A stretch of 64,000 bases of DNA, taken from Aptenodytes patagonicus. Lineage: Eukaryota; Chordata; Aves; Sphenisciformes; Spheniscidae. Location: positions 7,256,501 to 7,320,500 of the forward strand of contig NC_134960.1 of the NCBI RefSeq assembly GCF_965638725.1. Direction: 5' to 3'. The translations under genes were made by a program, and so were the position numbers. Numbering within the stretch: position 1 is the stretch's first letter; each line of letters opens with the position of its first letter. Of the stretch, positions 1 to 12,580 are shown piece by piece. The notes under the pieces are model-generated. The model saw nothing but the letters and a program-made list of their open reading frames with translations, was not told the DNA's origin and ran no database searches.

Positions 1-3000
1 TCCCTCACGTCTCCCGACATCCGCTTCCTGATGGCGTGCTCCACGTCGTGGTTGGTCATTTTGATGAACTCCTGAAACACTGGGGATGGGGGAGAGGAGA
101 GGGTCACCACCGAGCCGCTCCATCCCAGCCCCGGGTGCTCAGGAGACCCGAGCCTCAACCATGGAGACTTCTGGACCAGATGGGACCAGAGCAGGCTTGG
201 GTGACCTCAACCAGCCATCCCAAATGCCATCTCTTCCCACCACTGGGGAGACAGGGCCACCCCAACCTCCTGCTGCCCAGGAGTCCCATCCAGCCCAAAT
301 CAAAGCACTTGTGTCACAGCTGGGGGTCCAGCAGCGATGGAGAAACGTGGTCCTACCTCTGCGGAGGTGGGGGTAGCTGCGGGTGCAGAGGATGCTGAGG
401 AAGCGGGTCTCCAGGGAGTCACTGGAGTCGTTGCTGGAGACGTCAGCAAGTTTCTGGGAGAGCAACCGAGAGTGAAGAGGGGGACAGGGGGACTAGCATA
501 GCGGAGAGGGGCAAAGATGTCAAACAGCTCTTCCTGGGACAGCCAGTCCTGAATACCCTCTTGCAAAGAGGGTAGCCTCTTGTGAGCAGGAAAATAGCTT
601 TTTTTGGCCAAAAAAGGCATTTTCTATGCATGGATGTGAAGGTGCACATCTGCACACTCACACACTGCCTCTGAGAAAAGATGTTTTCCAGTTTTTGTGA
701 AAGAAGCTGTGCAATGCTCATGATTAAGACTTTTTCTTGTCTTTTGGGGAGTGTGTTTTGGGGGTGACCAATATTGAACAGGGAATTCAGAGCTGCCAGA
801 CACAGGAGCCACCCTCCACCCTGGGCCGCAGCAGTGCTGCCCACGGGTGAAATGGCTGCAACCCCTGCTGTGAGGCTCAGCAGGGAGGCTGTACTCATTG
901 TACCCATTAGGCTATTGCAATAGAAAGTTGCCCCTACCCCAATTCCCACTTTCGGTGAAGCAGAGAAGCCAGCCCTGAGTCCCACACTGCCAGGAACATG
1001 GGTCCTGCATGCAGGCAGCGGGCAGGATTGGTCCCCAGCCCTCCCAAGGGCAGGAAGGTGGCTTTCTCTCTCTCCTGCCCAGCGCTGCAGGGAAGTGCCC
1101 TCATGCAGGTCTCATCTGTCCCCTTGCCACCCATCCTGGTGCAAGGACCCTGGAGCCCCAAGCAAGCAAGCACAGCCCGTGTGGTCAGAGGAGCCCGGCA
1201 CGTGGGGCTGCTAGCCCCAGCCCCAGCCCTGCACCCAAGAACCGCAGCATCCCCTCAAACATGCAGAAGGCTGAGGAGTGAAAGGGCAGGCACTCACCAG
1301 GGTCTCAGCAACAACCTGGTGGAGAGAAAGAGAGAGATAGGAAGACAACAAGGGTCATCAGAAGGTGCTGCTCAACCTTTATCCTTCCCTGACAAAGCGA
1401 GGGAAGTCTAGCAAAATCCCCCCAAAATGACCTGTCTCCAGCTCCCCTGCTTCCCTGTGAGTGGGCCTGATCTCAGGACCTGTGCCCTCCTCCAGTTTGG
1501 CCCCTAAACCGCTAGCTGGGACGGGGGGGGGTGGTCTTTGGCCAAGCAAAGGGAGCCCCCCACCCCTTGGGCTTGGGTACCAGCCTGTTGCTCCTCGGAG
1601 AGCATCCTTGCCTGGCCCCAGGCTGGCTCACACCAGCCTGCCCGCCTCTGCCAGGCGCAGGCAGTGGGAGGAGGGGAAGGGCAGCTTTGCTGACAAAATA
1701 CAGCGTGGCGCGCCAGGCCAGCTGCTGCCCGGCTGGCTCGTCCCTGTGTTTGTCATCCCTGTCTCTCTCTTTCTCTGCAGCAGGTGGAGGCGAGCGGCAG
1801 TGCATGCGGCGGGGTGCTGGCAGCGCAGCATCCGCTCCCTCTGCCGGCAGCGGCCCTGCTGGGAGAGCTGCGCGTCTGTGCGCTGCCGGCATGCGCTGGA
1901 GCAAGCGGTGCTGGGGCAGGACAGTCAAGCGACAGCTCGGGTTTGGACCTGCACCGAGCTTCCCAGCCCCTTTCAGAAAACACTTGGCCCGAAGGAGCAG
2001 GCGGCCAAGGTGCACAGCCCGAGGGTCACAGTTCTCCTGGGACTGGGAGCTGAGCCAGGCAATGGGGCCCCAGCACCCCCCTGCACCGTTTCTGGCTGCT
2101 CAGCCTTCCCCCTCCAGTCCTGGCTCACCACAGCCCAGTAAAGATGAGGCAATGGTTTGGGGGCTGAGGCTGGCACACCGGCGCGCTGGCAGGGTGAAAA
2201 GCAGCTTAGGCTTCAGGGCTGCCTCATGTACAACACAAAGAAGCGGGTGGCTCCTGCAAACCAGCCCAAAGCTGCCTTTGAAGCTCAAGTGCTGGATTTC
2301 AGCATCAGCGTGTTTCTGGACCCCAAAGCTGCAGCTCTGCACAAGAAATGCTGCAGCCCCCAGTTGGGAGCTCCCCAGCGCTGGGCCTTGGAGCTGCTCT
2401 CATGGTTTGCAGCTTCTCCGTGCATGGAGCAGCAGAGCCCAGGGCATCAGAAATCAGGCCTGGGAGCTTTACCTCCAGGGGTGTCACTTCACCTGGCATC
2501 TCCCCCTGCAGCTTACAGAGACCCTGCCCCAGCAGCATTTGCTTCCCTGAGGATGCCATTTCCAGACCAGGGGATGAAATATCCTCATTTTTTTTATGCA
2601 GAGCCTGTAACAGCACTGCCAGTACGGTTCTTACCTTGGCATCTTCATGCGCCTGTGTGAGGTTCTCTGGTCCTTCGTCGCGGTTGCCCTGTGGTTCAAT
2701 ACAAAAATCATGGAGCTGGGGAGAGGACATCTCCCAGGAGAGCCCCAAGTAAGGGGGTGGCAGACAGGGTCCAGCAGCACTGCCCAGCCAGGCGGTGATG
2801 CTCTGTTTTCTCCATAGCCACCGTCCTCACATACCCCCACCACTGCCCATGGCAGGGAGGGGACAATCCCCAGCAAGAGAGCCACCCTCACCAGAGCCAG
2901 GGAGACAAGAATCCTCTTCAAATGCCCCGATGTGTCGGAGCTCAGGTCGTCTTCCAGGCGCGTGTGGTAGGCTGGGGAGAAGGGGGACAGCTGAGCCCTG

Positions 3001-6000
3001 CACCCTGCCTGCAGCTCTGTTTCCCACCCACCAGTGCCTGTTGCGCCCATGATCCCCATGGGGCCTGCGGATGGTGGTGGCTATCCTCCAGCCTTTGCAT
3101 GGCTGAGGCAGATGCCTCCATCTGCTATTTTCAGGCCCGGGGAAGAGGGGATCACCCCAGCAGCTCTAATGCCCTGGGCACGGGCACAGCCTCTTGCTCC
3201 AGATGCTCCCGAGGGAAAGGGATCATTGTGAAAGAGCTCTCAGGGGAGGAGACATTGGTGGCAGAGCTGGGGCAAGTCACCGTGACATGGAGAGAGGCCA
3301 GGACCACCGCTCTGCTGGGGGTGACCAGCCACAGAGCCATCTGTTTAAAACCATGGGCTCTCTGGGGGAGAAGAGGCTGGGGATTTAACCTGGAGCTTGC
3401 AGCCCTCGTTCCCTAGGGAGAAGGGGGCATGGATGGAAGGGAAAGAGAAGTGTATGGTCTGGAGGTGTGAGAAATCACAGGATGATTTGAGGACTCCCGC
3501 CAGCCTCATCCCATGTTTCCACTGTTCTTTAATAAGGTGTTGGACCTGGAGAAGAGCTGCTCTTGCCTGGAAGGACTAATAGATATTCACAGCACCAAAC
3601 CATGGACCCAACCCAGAGACAACAGTTGTACCCCAGGCTCTGAAAAGGGCCTCGTACAGTGTTAAACACAGTCCATGCCCAGGACCCAGGTGCTCCCCGT
3701 GTCCCTCCCATGCCGTACCTTCCTGATACGCCTCATTGATAGCTGCGATCTCCTGGTTGTTCCGCGTGGCCATGATTTCGATGAGGATGCTCTCGTCTGT
3801 GCCAGCCCCCTGGAAGAGAGTGGCATGGCAGGGTGCTGCGGGTGCCAGCACTGGACAGGGACACGGTGGCATCGCCCCGCCAGTGCCAGGTAAGGAGGGG
3901 CTGCTCTAACCCCAGGGCTGCCACTTGCCAAAAGTCCATGTCCAGCGAATGGCCCCAAGGGCTGGTAGGAACCAGCACGGAAATGTCCAAGTGTGCTGCT
4001 AGTGGGGTCCCAACTGGTGTGACTGGTGGAGAGTGGTGCACGCCACTGTTTTGCCCCTACCCTGGCTCTCCTGTGGCTGCCTGTGCCTGGCAGGGCACTG
4101 CTCCCACTGCAAAGTGGGGATGCTCTGTAAAGCAGTGGGAGGCCTCCCTGGGAGACTTTGTGTATGAGCTGGCTAGAGCGTGCTGGGCTGCACAGAGGCC
4201 AAACTGGGCTCCCAACAGGTCTTGAGTGCAAACCAGGTCTTTGTCCTGGTGCTTTCCGCTCTGCTTTCCTTCCTTATAGGAGATGAGAGCCTGGGGGCGT
4301 GTGAAGCTGGGGTGCACTCACAGCCCCGGGCCGCTGGCAGTGCTGGTACAACCACAGCGAAAACCGCCTCGTCCTCATGTGCCGAAGCCGATACCACCAG
4401 CATGGCAGTTACCTCCACGGCCTTCCTCAGCTGCTTGGCATCGTACTGCGCCGGCGTCAGCATGAGCCCGAGGATCAGCTTGGCCAAGCTGCCCGACAGC
4501 TCGGATTTCAGGTCTGCCATCAGGTCCTGTAAAAGCGGTTCAGGGTTCAGTCCCCAGCTCCTTCCGCAGGGACGGACCGGCTGAGGCAACAACGGGGAGA
4601 AAACAGGGGAGGAGAGTGTGGCGGTGGGAGACATCTGGGAAGACCCTTGGGGCGGTTTAAGGTCACATTTTGGGGGGTGACTCTGGGGAGATCCTGGCTC
4701 TGGAGTCCTCTGTGCGGGACCGAGGACGGGGCAAGCGAAGGGGAAGGGACGCCCTCCCCTCGGGCTGGTGGTGCACCCAGAGCAGGAGGCTGCTTTGACA
4801 ACTCAGTCTTCCTCGGGGGAGTCATGCTGGGGCAAATCGGGGTGCCCTGGCTGCCCACCGCTCCCTGGGCAGGATTTCTTTCAGCGAGGGGCAGATCCCT
4901 CTGTGGGAGGGGGCAGGATGCGGGCAGAAGGAAGAAGCAGGGTGGGAGGGGGGCCCGGCAGTACCCTGCCATAGTGAGCCTTGTAAGCCTTTAGGATCTG
5001 CTGCCTCTGGGCGTTGCTCCTCTGCGTCACCACCTCGATGATGGCCCCTTCGTCCGTGCCTGCAATGACAGCAGTGATGCTGGGGAGAGCCGCGGGGGCC
5101 AGCAGAGCCACACCGTGTCACCCCTGACCGCGGGCACATCGCCACCCCCACCCCCGCAAACTGGGGAGGTGGGGAAGGGAGAGCTCCCACAGCTCCAAAA
5201 CCATCTCTCCATTCCCCCCGGGGCTTTCACGCAGCCCTGCGTGGGCCAGGGTGGGTTTTCCACCCCAGGAGCTGTTGAGCAGCAGGAAGGGGCTGGGCAC
5301 GTGGCCCTCGCTTACCCAGGCCCTTCATCGCCTTCCTCAGCACCTGCGCATCCCCGTCGTTGTTGAAGCCTCCTGTGGGCTGCACGGTTCCTCGCAGCTG
5401 TGGATGCACAGAGGGGTTTGGGTTCATCCCCGAGCTGCGTGGGATGGAGGGATGGACAGAGAGAGAGGGATGGAAAGAGGGAGGGAAGGTGCAACCCGGC
5501 AAGCCGAGGCCAAAGCAGGTTGTGTGTTAGTGCAAGCACCTGGGGCTCAGTGAGGATGTCCCCGCCACTGTCGCCCCTTCCATCGAGGGGCAAACCGTAG
5601 CCAGGCCAGCAGAGAGCAGGGAGAAGACAGCAACAGACAGTCCCTGGAGTCTTGGTGTCCTGCTCGGTGTTATACCCGCCTCCCCTAGCGCTGGGACACC
5701 TTGGCCAGGGCTGGCCACATCAGCTGAGAGCCAGAAGAGGAGTCGCTGAAAGGGTGCCCGCTCCTGCCCCGTAATTCTATCCTCCTGTGTCCTTACAGCT
5801 CCCAGCACATCTCCATCCTCCTTATGCACCTAGGGCTCAGGGTGTCTTTTCTGCACATCCCAAAGCACCCTTTTGTGGGTGCTTCCAGCTGCATGCAGGG
5901 TGCCAGCACCCCATGGCACGGCCGTGCCCCAGCCAGCCCTGGCGTCGGGGTGGGCTGCCCCGGGGAGCAGGAGGTCTCTGGTGGGCACCGGAGCCAGGGC

Positions 6001-9000
6001 TGCACGTGATGCATTGCACAGACATGCAGGGCCTGCCACCGCGAGGGAGGGAGGCCTCAGAGAGAGGAGGGGGTTAGTGGAGCCCGCGGGGGGCGGCCAG
6101 CCCTGCTGGGTTTACATCCCGCCAACATTGTGCCCCAAAACTGGAAAATGGCGTTGAGAGAAGCCGCAGAGCGAGAGGCAGAGCGGAGGTGCGGGGCTGG
6201 CCGTGCCCCACAGCAGAGAAGGAGCAGCCGGGGGTCCCAAGCTGGCGGGGAGCAGAGTTGGGGTACAGAGGGGCTGGGGGGTGCTGACCTCTACTTTGGC
6301 CACCGCGCTAAGCTCCCACATCCGATAGGCCACCTGCGCCGCCTCGGGGAAGAACTCACCTGCAGCACTGCAATGGGAGGGCAAGGACAGGGGACAGTGA
6401 GCCGTGGGGGCCCCGTGCCCTACCAGCAGCCGCCCCCCGCCCAGCCCCACGCCCCATCCTGCCCCTCCATGAGGGGTATTTTGTACCCGCCGGGTGCCGG
6501 GCACGGGGGCAGGTGGGCAGGAGCCGGGTGCTTGCTGTGGGGCTGGGTGGGAATGGGGGGATGCGGGTGGTAAATCCCAACCGCCCCCACCAGAGCATCC
6601 TCCCTCCAGGTGTTTGTCTCTGCCCTGCGGGGCTGCCACGAGCCAAGAAGGGACCATGGCATCGCGGTTGGCCATGCAGAGGGGCCGCAGGGCCCCCTGT
6701 ACTGAACTGCTGTCACTGCGGGTGCTGCCGGTCCAGGTGCTGTACCAGGCTCTGACCCAGAGGTTTGTACCCAGCACCAAGAGGATGAAGAGGGACAAAC
6801 GGGCTGACAGGTGGTCTTACTCATCGTCCCCTCCGCACAGCTTCAGCAGAGCCTTCTTGTACTCTCCGGAGGTGTCCTCCTGGAAAGACAGACAGAGATG
6901 GAGAACCATGCGGCAGGGAGGGTCAAGGTAGTGCCATGGGATGGGCTCGTGGAGAGGGCTCTACCTGAGACTTGTCCTCAGAGATGGACACCCGGCACAG
7001 GGTGGCTGGGGAGGGGCCTCAGCCCTCCCACGGGAGCTGGCATCACGAGGGAGGCAGCACTAGCAGCTGCGTGGAGGGTGACTGGGGACCCCCAGCACTT
7101 ACCTTTATCGTGTTGTAGAGAGATTTCTCATACTTGGTCCTGAACACCTCCCGGATGTCCAGCATGTCGATCTCGCTGCGGGACACCATGATGCGGATCA
7201 GCGTGTTGTCTCTCGTGCCCAGCCCCTGCAACGGAGGAGCCCCCACATCAAGCAATGGCCAAGCAATCCTGCTCAGCCATTCACATTTGGGACCCTCTAT
7301 CAGATATCTACCCAGCCCCGGGTCTGGAGGAATAACTCCTTTGGAAGGAAGAGCAGAGACCCCAGGTCACATAGGACCTGTCTCCATGGACCTGCGTCAC
7401 CCTGCCCTCCAGCAGCACCCCGTGGCAAGGGGACCCCTCCTCTGGCCGGCTCCCCACAATGCTGTGGGGGACCCCCTGGAGAAGGGGTGATCCACTCACC
7501 TTCATGGCCTTGTAGAGCCTTTCAGCAAAATACTCTGCTGTGCTTCTGATGCACTTCACTGCGGGGAAATTGAGGCACAGTGAGGGATGCCGGCACCCTG
7601 CTTCACCAGTGCCCCCAGCCTCTGAGCACCCATGCCCCTTGGGCACCACATTCAGCATCCCCACCCACCCTGAAGGAGCCTCCATGTGCTCCCTGAAACC
7701 AGGTCCTGCCACAACCCCGACCCCGCTGGCTCTAGCGCTGAGCCCTCCCACCCCGGCAAGGCCAGTGGCATGTTTTTGCAGCACTCCCCACACAGGGGCT
7801 GACTTACCCACGGCCAGCATCAGCTTCTCGAAGTCACCAGAGAGCTCCCCCCGGATGCTCCTCTCGATCGGCTTCCCGGAAATCTTCAGGTACTCATCAA
7901 AGACTGTGGGACAAGAGTGAGATGATGCCTGGAGAAGCTGCTGAGATACCTTCAAGCCCAACCTGAGCTCGTAGGAGATGCTCACCCAGGCGGAGGTGCT
8001 GCTTGCTTCGCCGGCCAAGGATGTAGATGAACTGGGCCTCGTCTGTGCCCCATTTTAGCTCGCCGGCTTCCAGCAGGTCCTTATGGGATGGGGAAGGCGG
8101 CAGAGCCCAAGTCAGGGTGTTGCTCACGTGGGGCTCTGCCCAAGCAAGGACGCCCTTGGCGCCCACCTGCCTTTCACAGGCCTAAGTCCGGATGGTCCCA
8201 GTGCCACCAGCCCCGTCCTTGCCCAGATACCACCCGTCCCAGCGACCTGCCAAACCTCACCTTGGCATCCTGCTCCACCAGGTCCTCACTCACCACATCG
8301 TCCTCCTCCCTGGTGCCCTGTGGGACAGAGATGGGCTCAGCCCTGCTGGGCGTAGGCACCCACCACCTACAGACGCTGGACAGATGGACATACCTGAAGC
8401 AGAACGATGAGCATCTTCTTGAAGTGGCCCGACGTGTCTCCAATGATGTCAGTCTCCAGGTCTCTCTCATAGGCTGGTGGAAGAGGGAGAGGTCAGGGCC
8501 TGGAGAGCTGGATCCCCTCACCTCTGCCCCTTGTCCTGGCCCAAGGGGGCACTGGGCAGCCCCTGACCTTCCCCAGCCCTCACCGTCTTTGTAAGCAGCC
8601 ACCAGGTTGTGGATCTCCTGGTTGGTGCGGGAGGCGAGGATCTCGATGAGGCACTTCTCATCTGTGCCGATGCCCTGTGGGCAGAGACACAGCCCCATGA
8701 CCAGCAAGGCCAGCTGGGGTGTCCTCGGAGGGGCCCCGGGGGGGCTGCCCACCCCTTACCGCGATGGCATCTTTGATCTCCTTGGCATCGCTGTAAGCTG
8801 GGGGCCGCATCAGGCTCACGATCAGCCGCTCAAACTTCCCCGTCAGCTCATACTTGAGGTCTGCGATGAGGTCCTGGTAGAGGGGGGAGAAAGGGGCTGG
8901 GGGACCGTTTGCTCCACAGCATCTCTGAGTGGGTCCAGGGAGCAGTGGGTGCCTGCGTGGACTGGTTGGTGGCAGCCACGGCCACCTGCGTGGTGCCGGG

Positions 9001-12000
9001 AGCGTTTCTGCCGTTACCTTCCCGTAGAGGGACTTGTAGGCTTGGCAGATCTCCACTCGCTGCTTGTTGCTTCTGGACGTGATGAGGTCGAGGATGGCGT
9101 CCTTGTCGCTGCCTGCGGGGAGAGCTGGGAGTCACATTTAGCCCCATGGCTGGGTCTCACCCCCCATGGCTGGGCTCATCATAGCCATCCCGCCGTGCCC
9201 AAAGCACGACTTGGGGCCAGGAGGAGAAGCAGAGCCGAGCTGGCTCCAGGGAGGAAAGGGGAGGCAGGAGAGGTCCTGGCACGCTGCTAAAGCAGACAGG
9301 CAGCTGCGGGGGGAGGTGATGCAGGATGCCCAGCCATGCAAGGGTCAACTGAAGGAATAGCGGGCATCAGGGTGTCTCTGGGGTGACAGTCCGGAGGAGC
9401 GTCCGTACCAAATCCCTTCATGGCATTGTACAAGGCCTCTGCGTCCTGGCTGGCATCAAAGCCTGGGAAATCCTTCACTGACCCCCTGTAGACCTAGGGG
9501 AAAGGAGGCGAGAAGGTGAAAGGGGAAGAAGCAGCCCCCGGTGGGATGGGGGGAAGGAGAAGTTGAAGCTGAGCAGGACTGGGGTGAGATCCACTCCCGC
9601 TCGGGCTGCCCGAAGACAAAGCTCAGCCTCAAACATAAACACCAGTTCTTCTCCTCAGTTGTTCCCTTTCCTGTTTGCTCTCCGCGCTGTGCAAATTGTT
9701 TGCGTGCCAGGTCACTGGAGCACACAGCCTTCCCTCTCATATCTCACTGGCATCGCTCTCTGTTTGCTGCTTGTGCTCCATGTTTAAGCTGGATACAACC
9801 CTCCCTGCCACGCCAGCAAGAGCTGGTGGTTTGAAGAGGGGTTTCTTGAGCACATTTGGATTCCTAGCTCCATCTGGGGGGGTTCAGCAGAAAAGGGGAG
9901 GGCTGGACACCCTGAAGGCAGGGGAAGGCATGGAAGGACCAGGGCAATCCCCCTGCAATGCAGCTGGGCCGAAGGGAGTTATGGGGGGTGGATTGGGAGC
10001 GACGAAGGAAGTCATTTTCCTACCGCCTGTTGCGAGCAGGGAAACCCTCCGGATGCTGAGGATGCCCAAGCTCTGCATGGCCTCCAAGCGAGGAGACACG
10101 TTTACAGGCACAAAATCATCATGGGCTGCTAAGTGGAAAGCACTGAGAAGTGCCAGAGCTGCCAACAGCTTGTCCTGCCCCAGCGTGCACTCCTGCAGGG
10201 CCCAGGCTGGTCCAAGGGGTCGGAGCAGAGATCCTGGATACAGGGAAAGACTTTCCTGGGAGCCTGAGAAATCCTGGGGGTTGACATGATCCACTTCTGT
10301 CTGCTCCTCTGCACCTCCAGGCTGCACAATGGGGAGCCCAGGAGTGACACCGCCAAACAGAGACCTCAGGAAAAAGCAGGGACCGGGTTTTCCCTCCCCA
10401 GGGCAGCTTTGCCCAAGGGAATTCACCCTGGAGGAACCTGAACTCTGAAGATCAGCACAAACCTTGGGTGGAAGCAGATGCGAAACCAGCCCAGTCCCAT
10501 GTAAGCAAGGGGGGCAGGGAGTGGGAAGAGCTGAACAGGAGCGTTTCCTTAGCGGTCTCACTGGGGAGCGGGAGGGCTGGGAACTGGGCTGAGCCGGGGC
10601 TCTCAGCTGTGTCAGCACCCTGGGAAACTCTGAGCATCCTCCCTTGGCTCTGCTTGTACCATGTGCCAACTGGGTGCATGCACCTTCCAGGGCTTGCTTG
10701 CTCAGGATCTGCTGCAGGGCTTGTTTAAAATCCCCGAGAGCTGTACGAATGCCCAGGGCTGTTGCCAGCGTGGGCATCTAAAGCCGACATGTTCCCCGAG
10801 AAGATGGGCATCAGGCAGCACCAGTGCCAGCATCCCTGACCCAGCGAGTGCCTCCAGGAATGAACCCAAGGGGATGGACACGGGGCAGCCCCGTACCCCT
10901 CACTCCCCTGGGCCCCATCCCAATGCTGCGACACAACAGCTCCGCTGTGCATCTCACACAGCTGGCCTCTGTACCCCCATTTTCCAGAGAGAAACCAGTC
11001 CAGGCTGGACACATCCCACAGGCCCCCTTGGGAGGAGCTGCTGGCACTGGTGTCCCACATGGTGGGGACCAGGTCAGGCAAGAGGAGACGCTGCCCTTCG
11101 AGGGAGCCAGGCGGTCGCGGGGACAGATCGTATTGCAGGTGATTCATCTGGAGAGCTGGATTTAGCGCCGCTTCCCAGCAGCTCCCAGACCCTCCTGGCT
11201 TGGCACAAGCTGCTGTCCACACACATGCCTTGCAGAGATGTAAATAAGGAGTTGCAGGGCAGAGGAGGTGCTCAGAGGCAGCAGGAGGGGAGGAAGGCGG
11301 CTGGAAGGTGCTGGGGTCACACGGGTGGTGATGGGGAGACAAGTTGTGGGCCCTGGTTAAATGGGGAGGAGGAGCAGGGCTGTGTTCCTGCCTGCTGAGC
11401 CATCGAAGCACGAGCTGCCTGCCTTGCCGCAGTGCTGCCGTGGCGGGAGCAAGGGAGACTGAGGCAGGAGCTCAGCGCTGTGCATCGCCCCACGCTCCCT
11501 GCACTCTGGTGGGAACAAGCCCCAGAGAGGTGCAGAAACATCACTTGGGAGGGAAACAGCATCCTGCCCGCTGCGCCCTCCTCACACCCCTATCCCCCTT
11601 TCCATCCCCTGCTTCGGCTGCCGGGGCCCCCTGCCTCCCCTCCTCCAGCCTCTGAGTCATCCCGGCCTGCCTGGGACCTCCCAGCTAAAAATAAGCCAGG
11701 CTGGGGCCAGGAGGGTGGAAGCAAAATTCCCAGCGTGGCTTCGCTCTCTCCCACCGCACGGCTGCTTGGGGTCCTGAACCACCACAGGGGTGATGCTCAC
11801 CCGCGCTGTGCCTCAGTTTCCACACCCAGAGGCAACCACCCCCTTGGCTGGGCAGGAAGCCGTGGGTAATTGGGCTTGAGGCAATGATTACTTGATTTCT
11901 CGAGGGAATGGAAAGCAGGGCCTGGCCCCGAGCAGTGGAGAAGGGAGGCTCTGGACTTGGACTCCTCCCCTGCCTAGCACAGTGCAGGCAGGCTGTACCC

Positions 12001-12569
12001 CGCAGGCAGGCTGTATGCCACCAGCCACAGCTGCCCACCGAGGCAGGGTTTTCCGCCCACGCTGAGATGTTTTCCTGGCTGCGAGGGAGCACTTGCTCAC
12101 CCAGCTGCCACATTGCAGCAGTCCCGGCTCGGAGGGGGGAGAAATCCAGGCTGGGTGGGAGAGGCCAAAGCGGGGCTGCACACCTCGCAGTGGGCTCAGG
12201 CACAGGCAGGATTTCTCTCCAGCGAAAGCCCAAATCCCCAGTGCAACGTCTCTTCTCCTCCCCTTCCCACTGCCCCGCTTCTCTCCCCCATCCCACTGTG
12301 GTCCCAAAAGGATTTTTTCTCCTTGCTGTCCCTACTCTCCCAGCTCCCCGCCCCAGCGCTTCCCCCATCTGCATCACATCCAGACAGCGCTGGCTGGAGA
12401 GGCAGGAATGTAAACAGGCTCCGGGCAGCATCGTGCCCCGTGCACGTCACCACCATCCTTGCTGCATGGTGGAGATGCTGCTGCGGCTCTGGGGTCTGCC
12501 CTGTGGCAGGGACCCCAGGACCCATCCCTGCAGTGTGTGGGTCACCCTTACCTTTCCTTTGGGTGCCAT
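1..12569 (-). CDS. ANXA6: Annexin A6, 22 coding exons visible, 3' end off the left edge
   Basis: Calcium-dependent phospholipid-binding protein with eight annexin repeats, acting at plasma and endosomal membranes. Coding exons in transcript order: 12569-12552, 9493-9409, 9112-9018, 8873-8760, 8674-8584, 8473-8394, 8317-8261, 8079-7986, 7903-7808, 7558-7500, 7225-7103, 6879-6821, 6367-6289, 5397-5316, 5059-4965, 4526-4413, 3809-3719, 2971-2892, 2688-2635, 1315-1298, 453-357, 79-1. All internal borders are GT-AG and all phases agree. The reading is 586 full codons, against about 673 for human, so the last ~85 codons are missing. It begins [18 protein letters not shown], as I recall for chicken. 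Type II calcium loops are visible as GIGTDEK, KWGTDEA, GLGTRDN, GLGTDEG and GAGTDES, with KGFGSDK in repeat 1. The start exon probably opens at 12580 behind an acceptor, so a noncoding first exon lies further upstream. No defects seen; identification is firm. Confidence 0.97.
1298..1315 (-). other. ANXA6: ANXA6 18-nt cassette microexon (VVAETL)
   Basis: An 18-base exon encodes VVAETL, flanked by an acceptor (CCACCAG) and a donor (GTGAGT) on the minus strand. It lies between the exon ending HEDAK and the exon beginning KLADVSS. Both neighbours are in phase 0, so inclusion or skipping keeps the frame. Human ANXA6 has the equivalent six-residue VAAEIL insert, the known alternatively spliced segment before repeat 8. 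Conservation of position, length and phase indicates the isoform switch exists here too. Confidence 0.9.
9494..12551. other. ANXA6 intron between start exon and second coding exon
   Basis: About 3 kb between the exon coding MAPKGK and the exon coding [10 protein letters not shown] see no coding exon on either strand and no recognisable mobile element. A short stretch near 11808 (GTGCCTCAGTTTCC) resembles the tail motif of old tRNA-derived SINEs but is too short to call. Confidence 0.6.
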
Positions 12570-12580
12570 GGCTTCCCGAG

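Noticed and set aside
9884-10777. A 297-codon minus-strand frame in an ANXA6 intron
   Set aside because: No domain, no repeat of annexin motifs, and overlapped by other open frames; ordinary intron.
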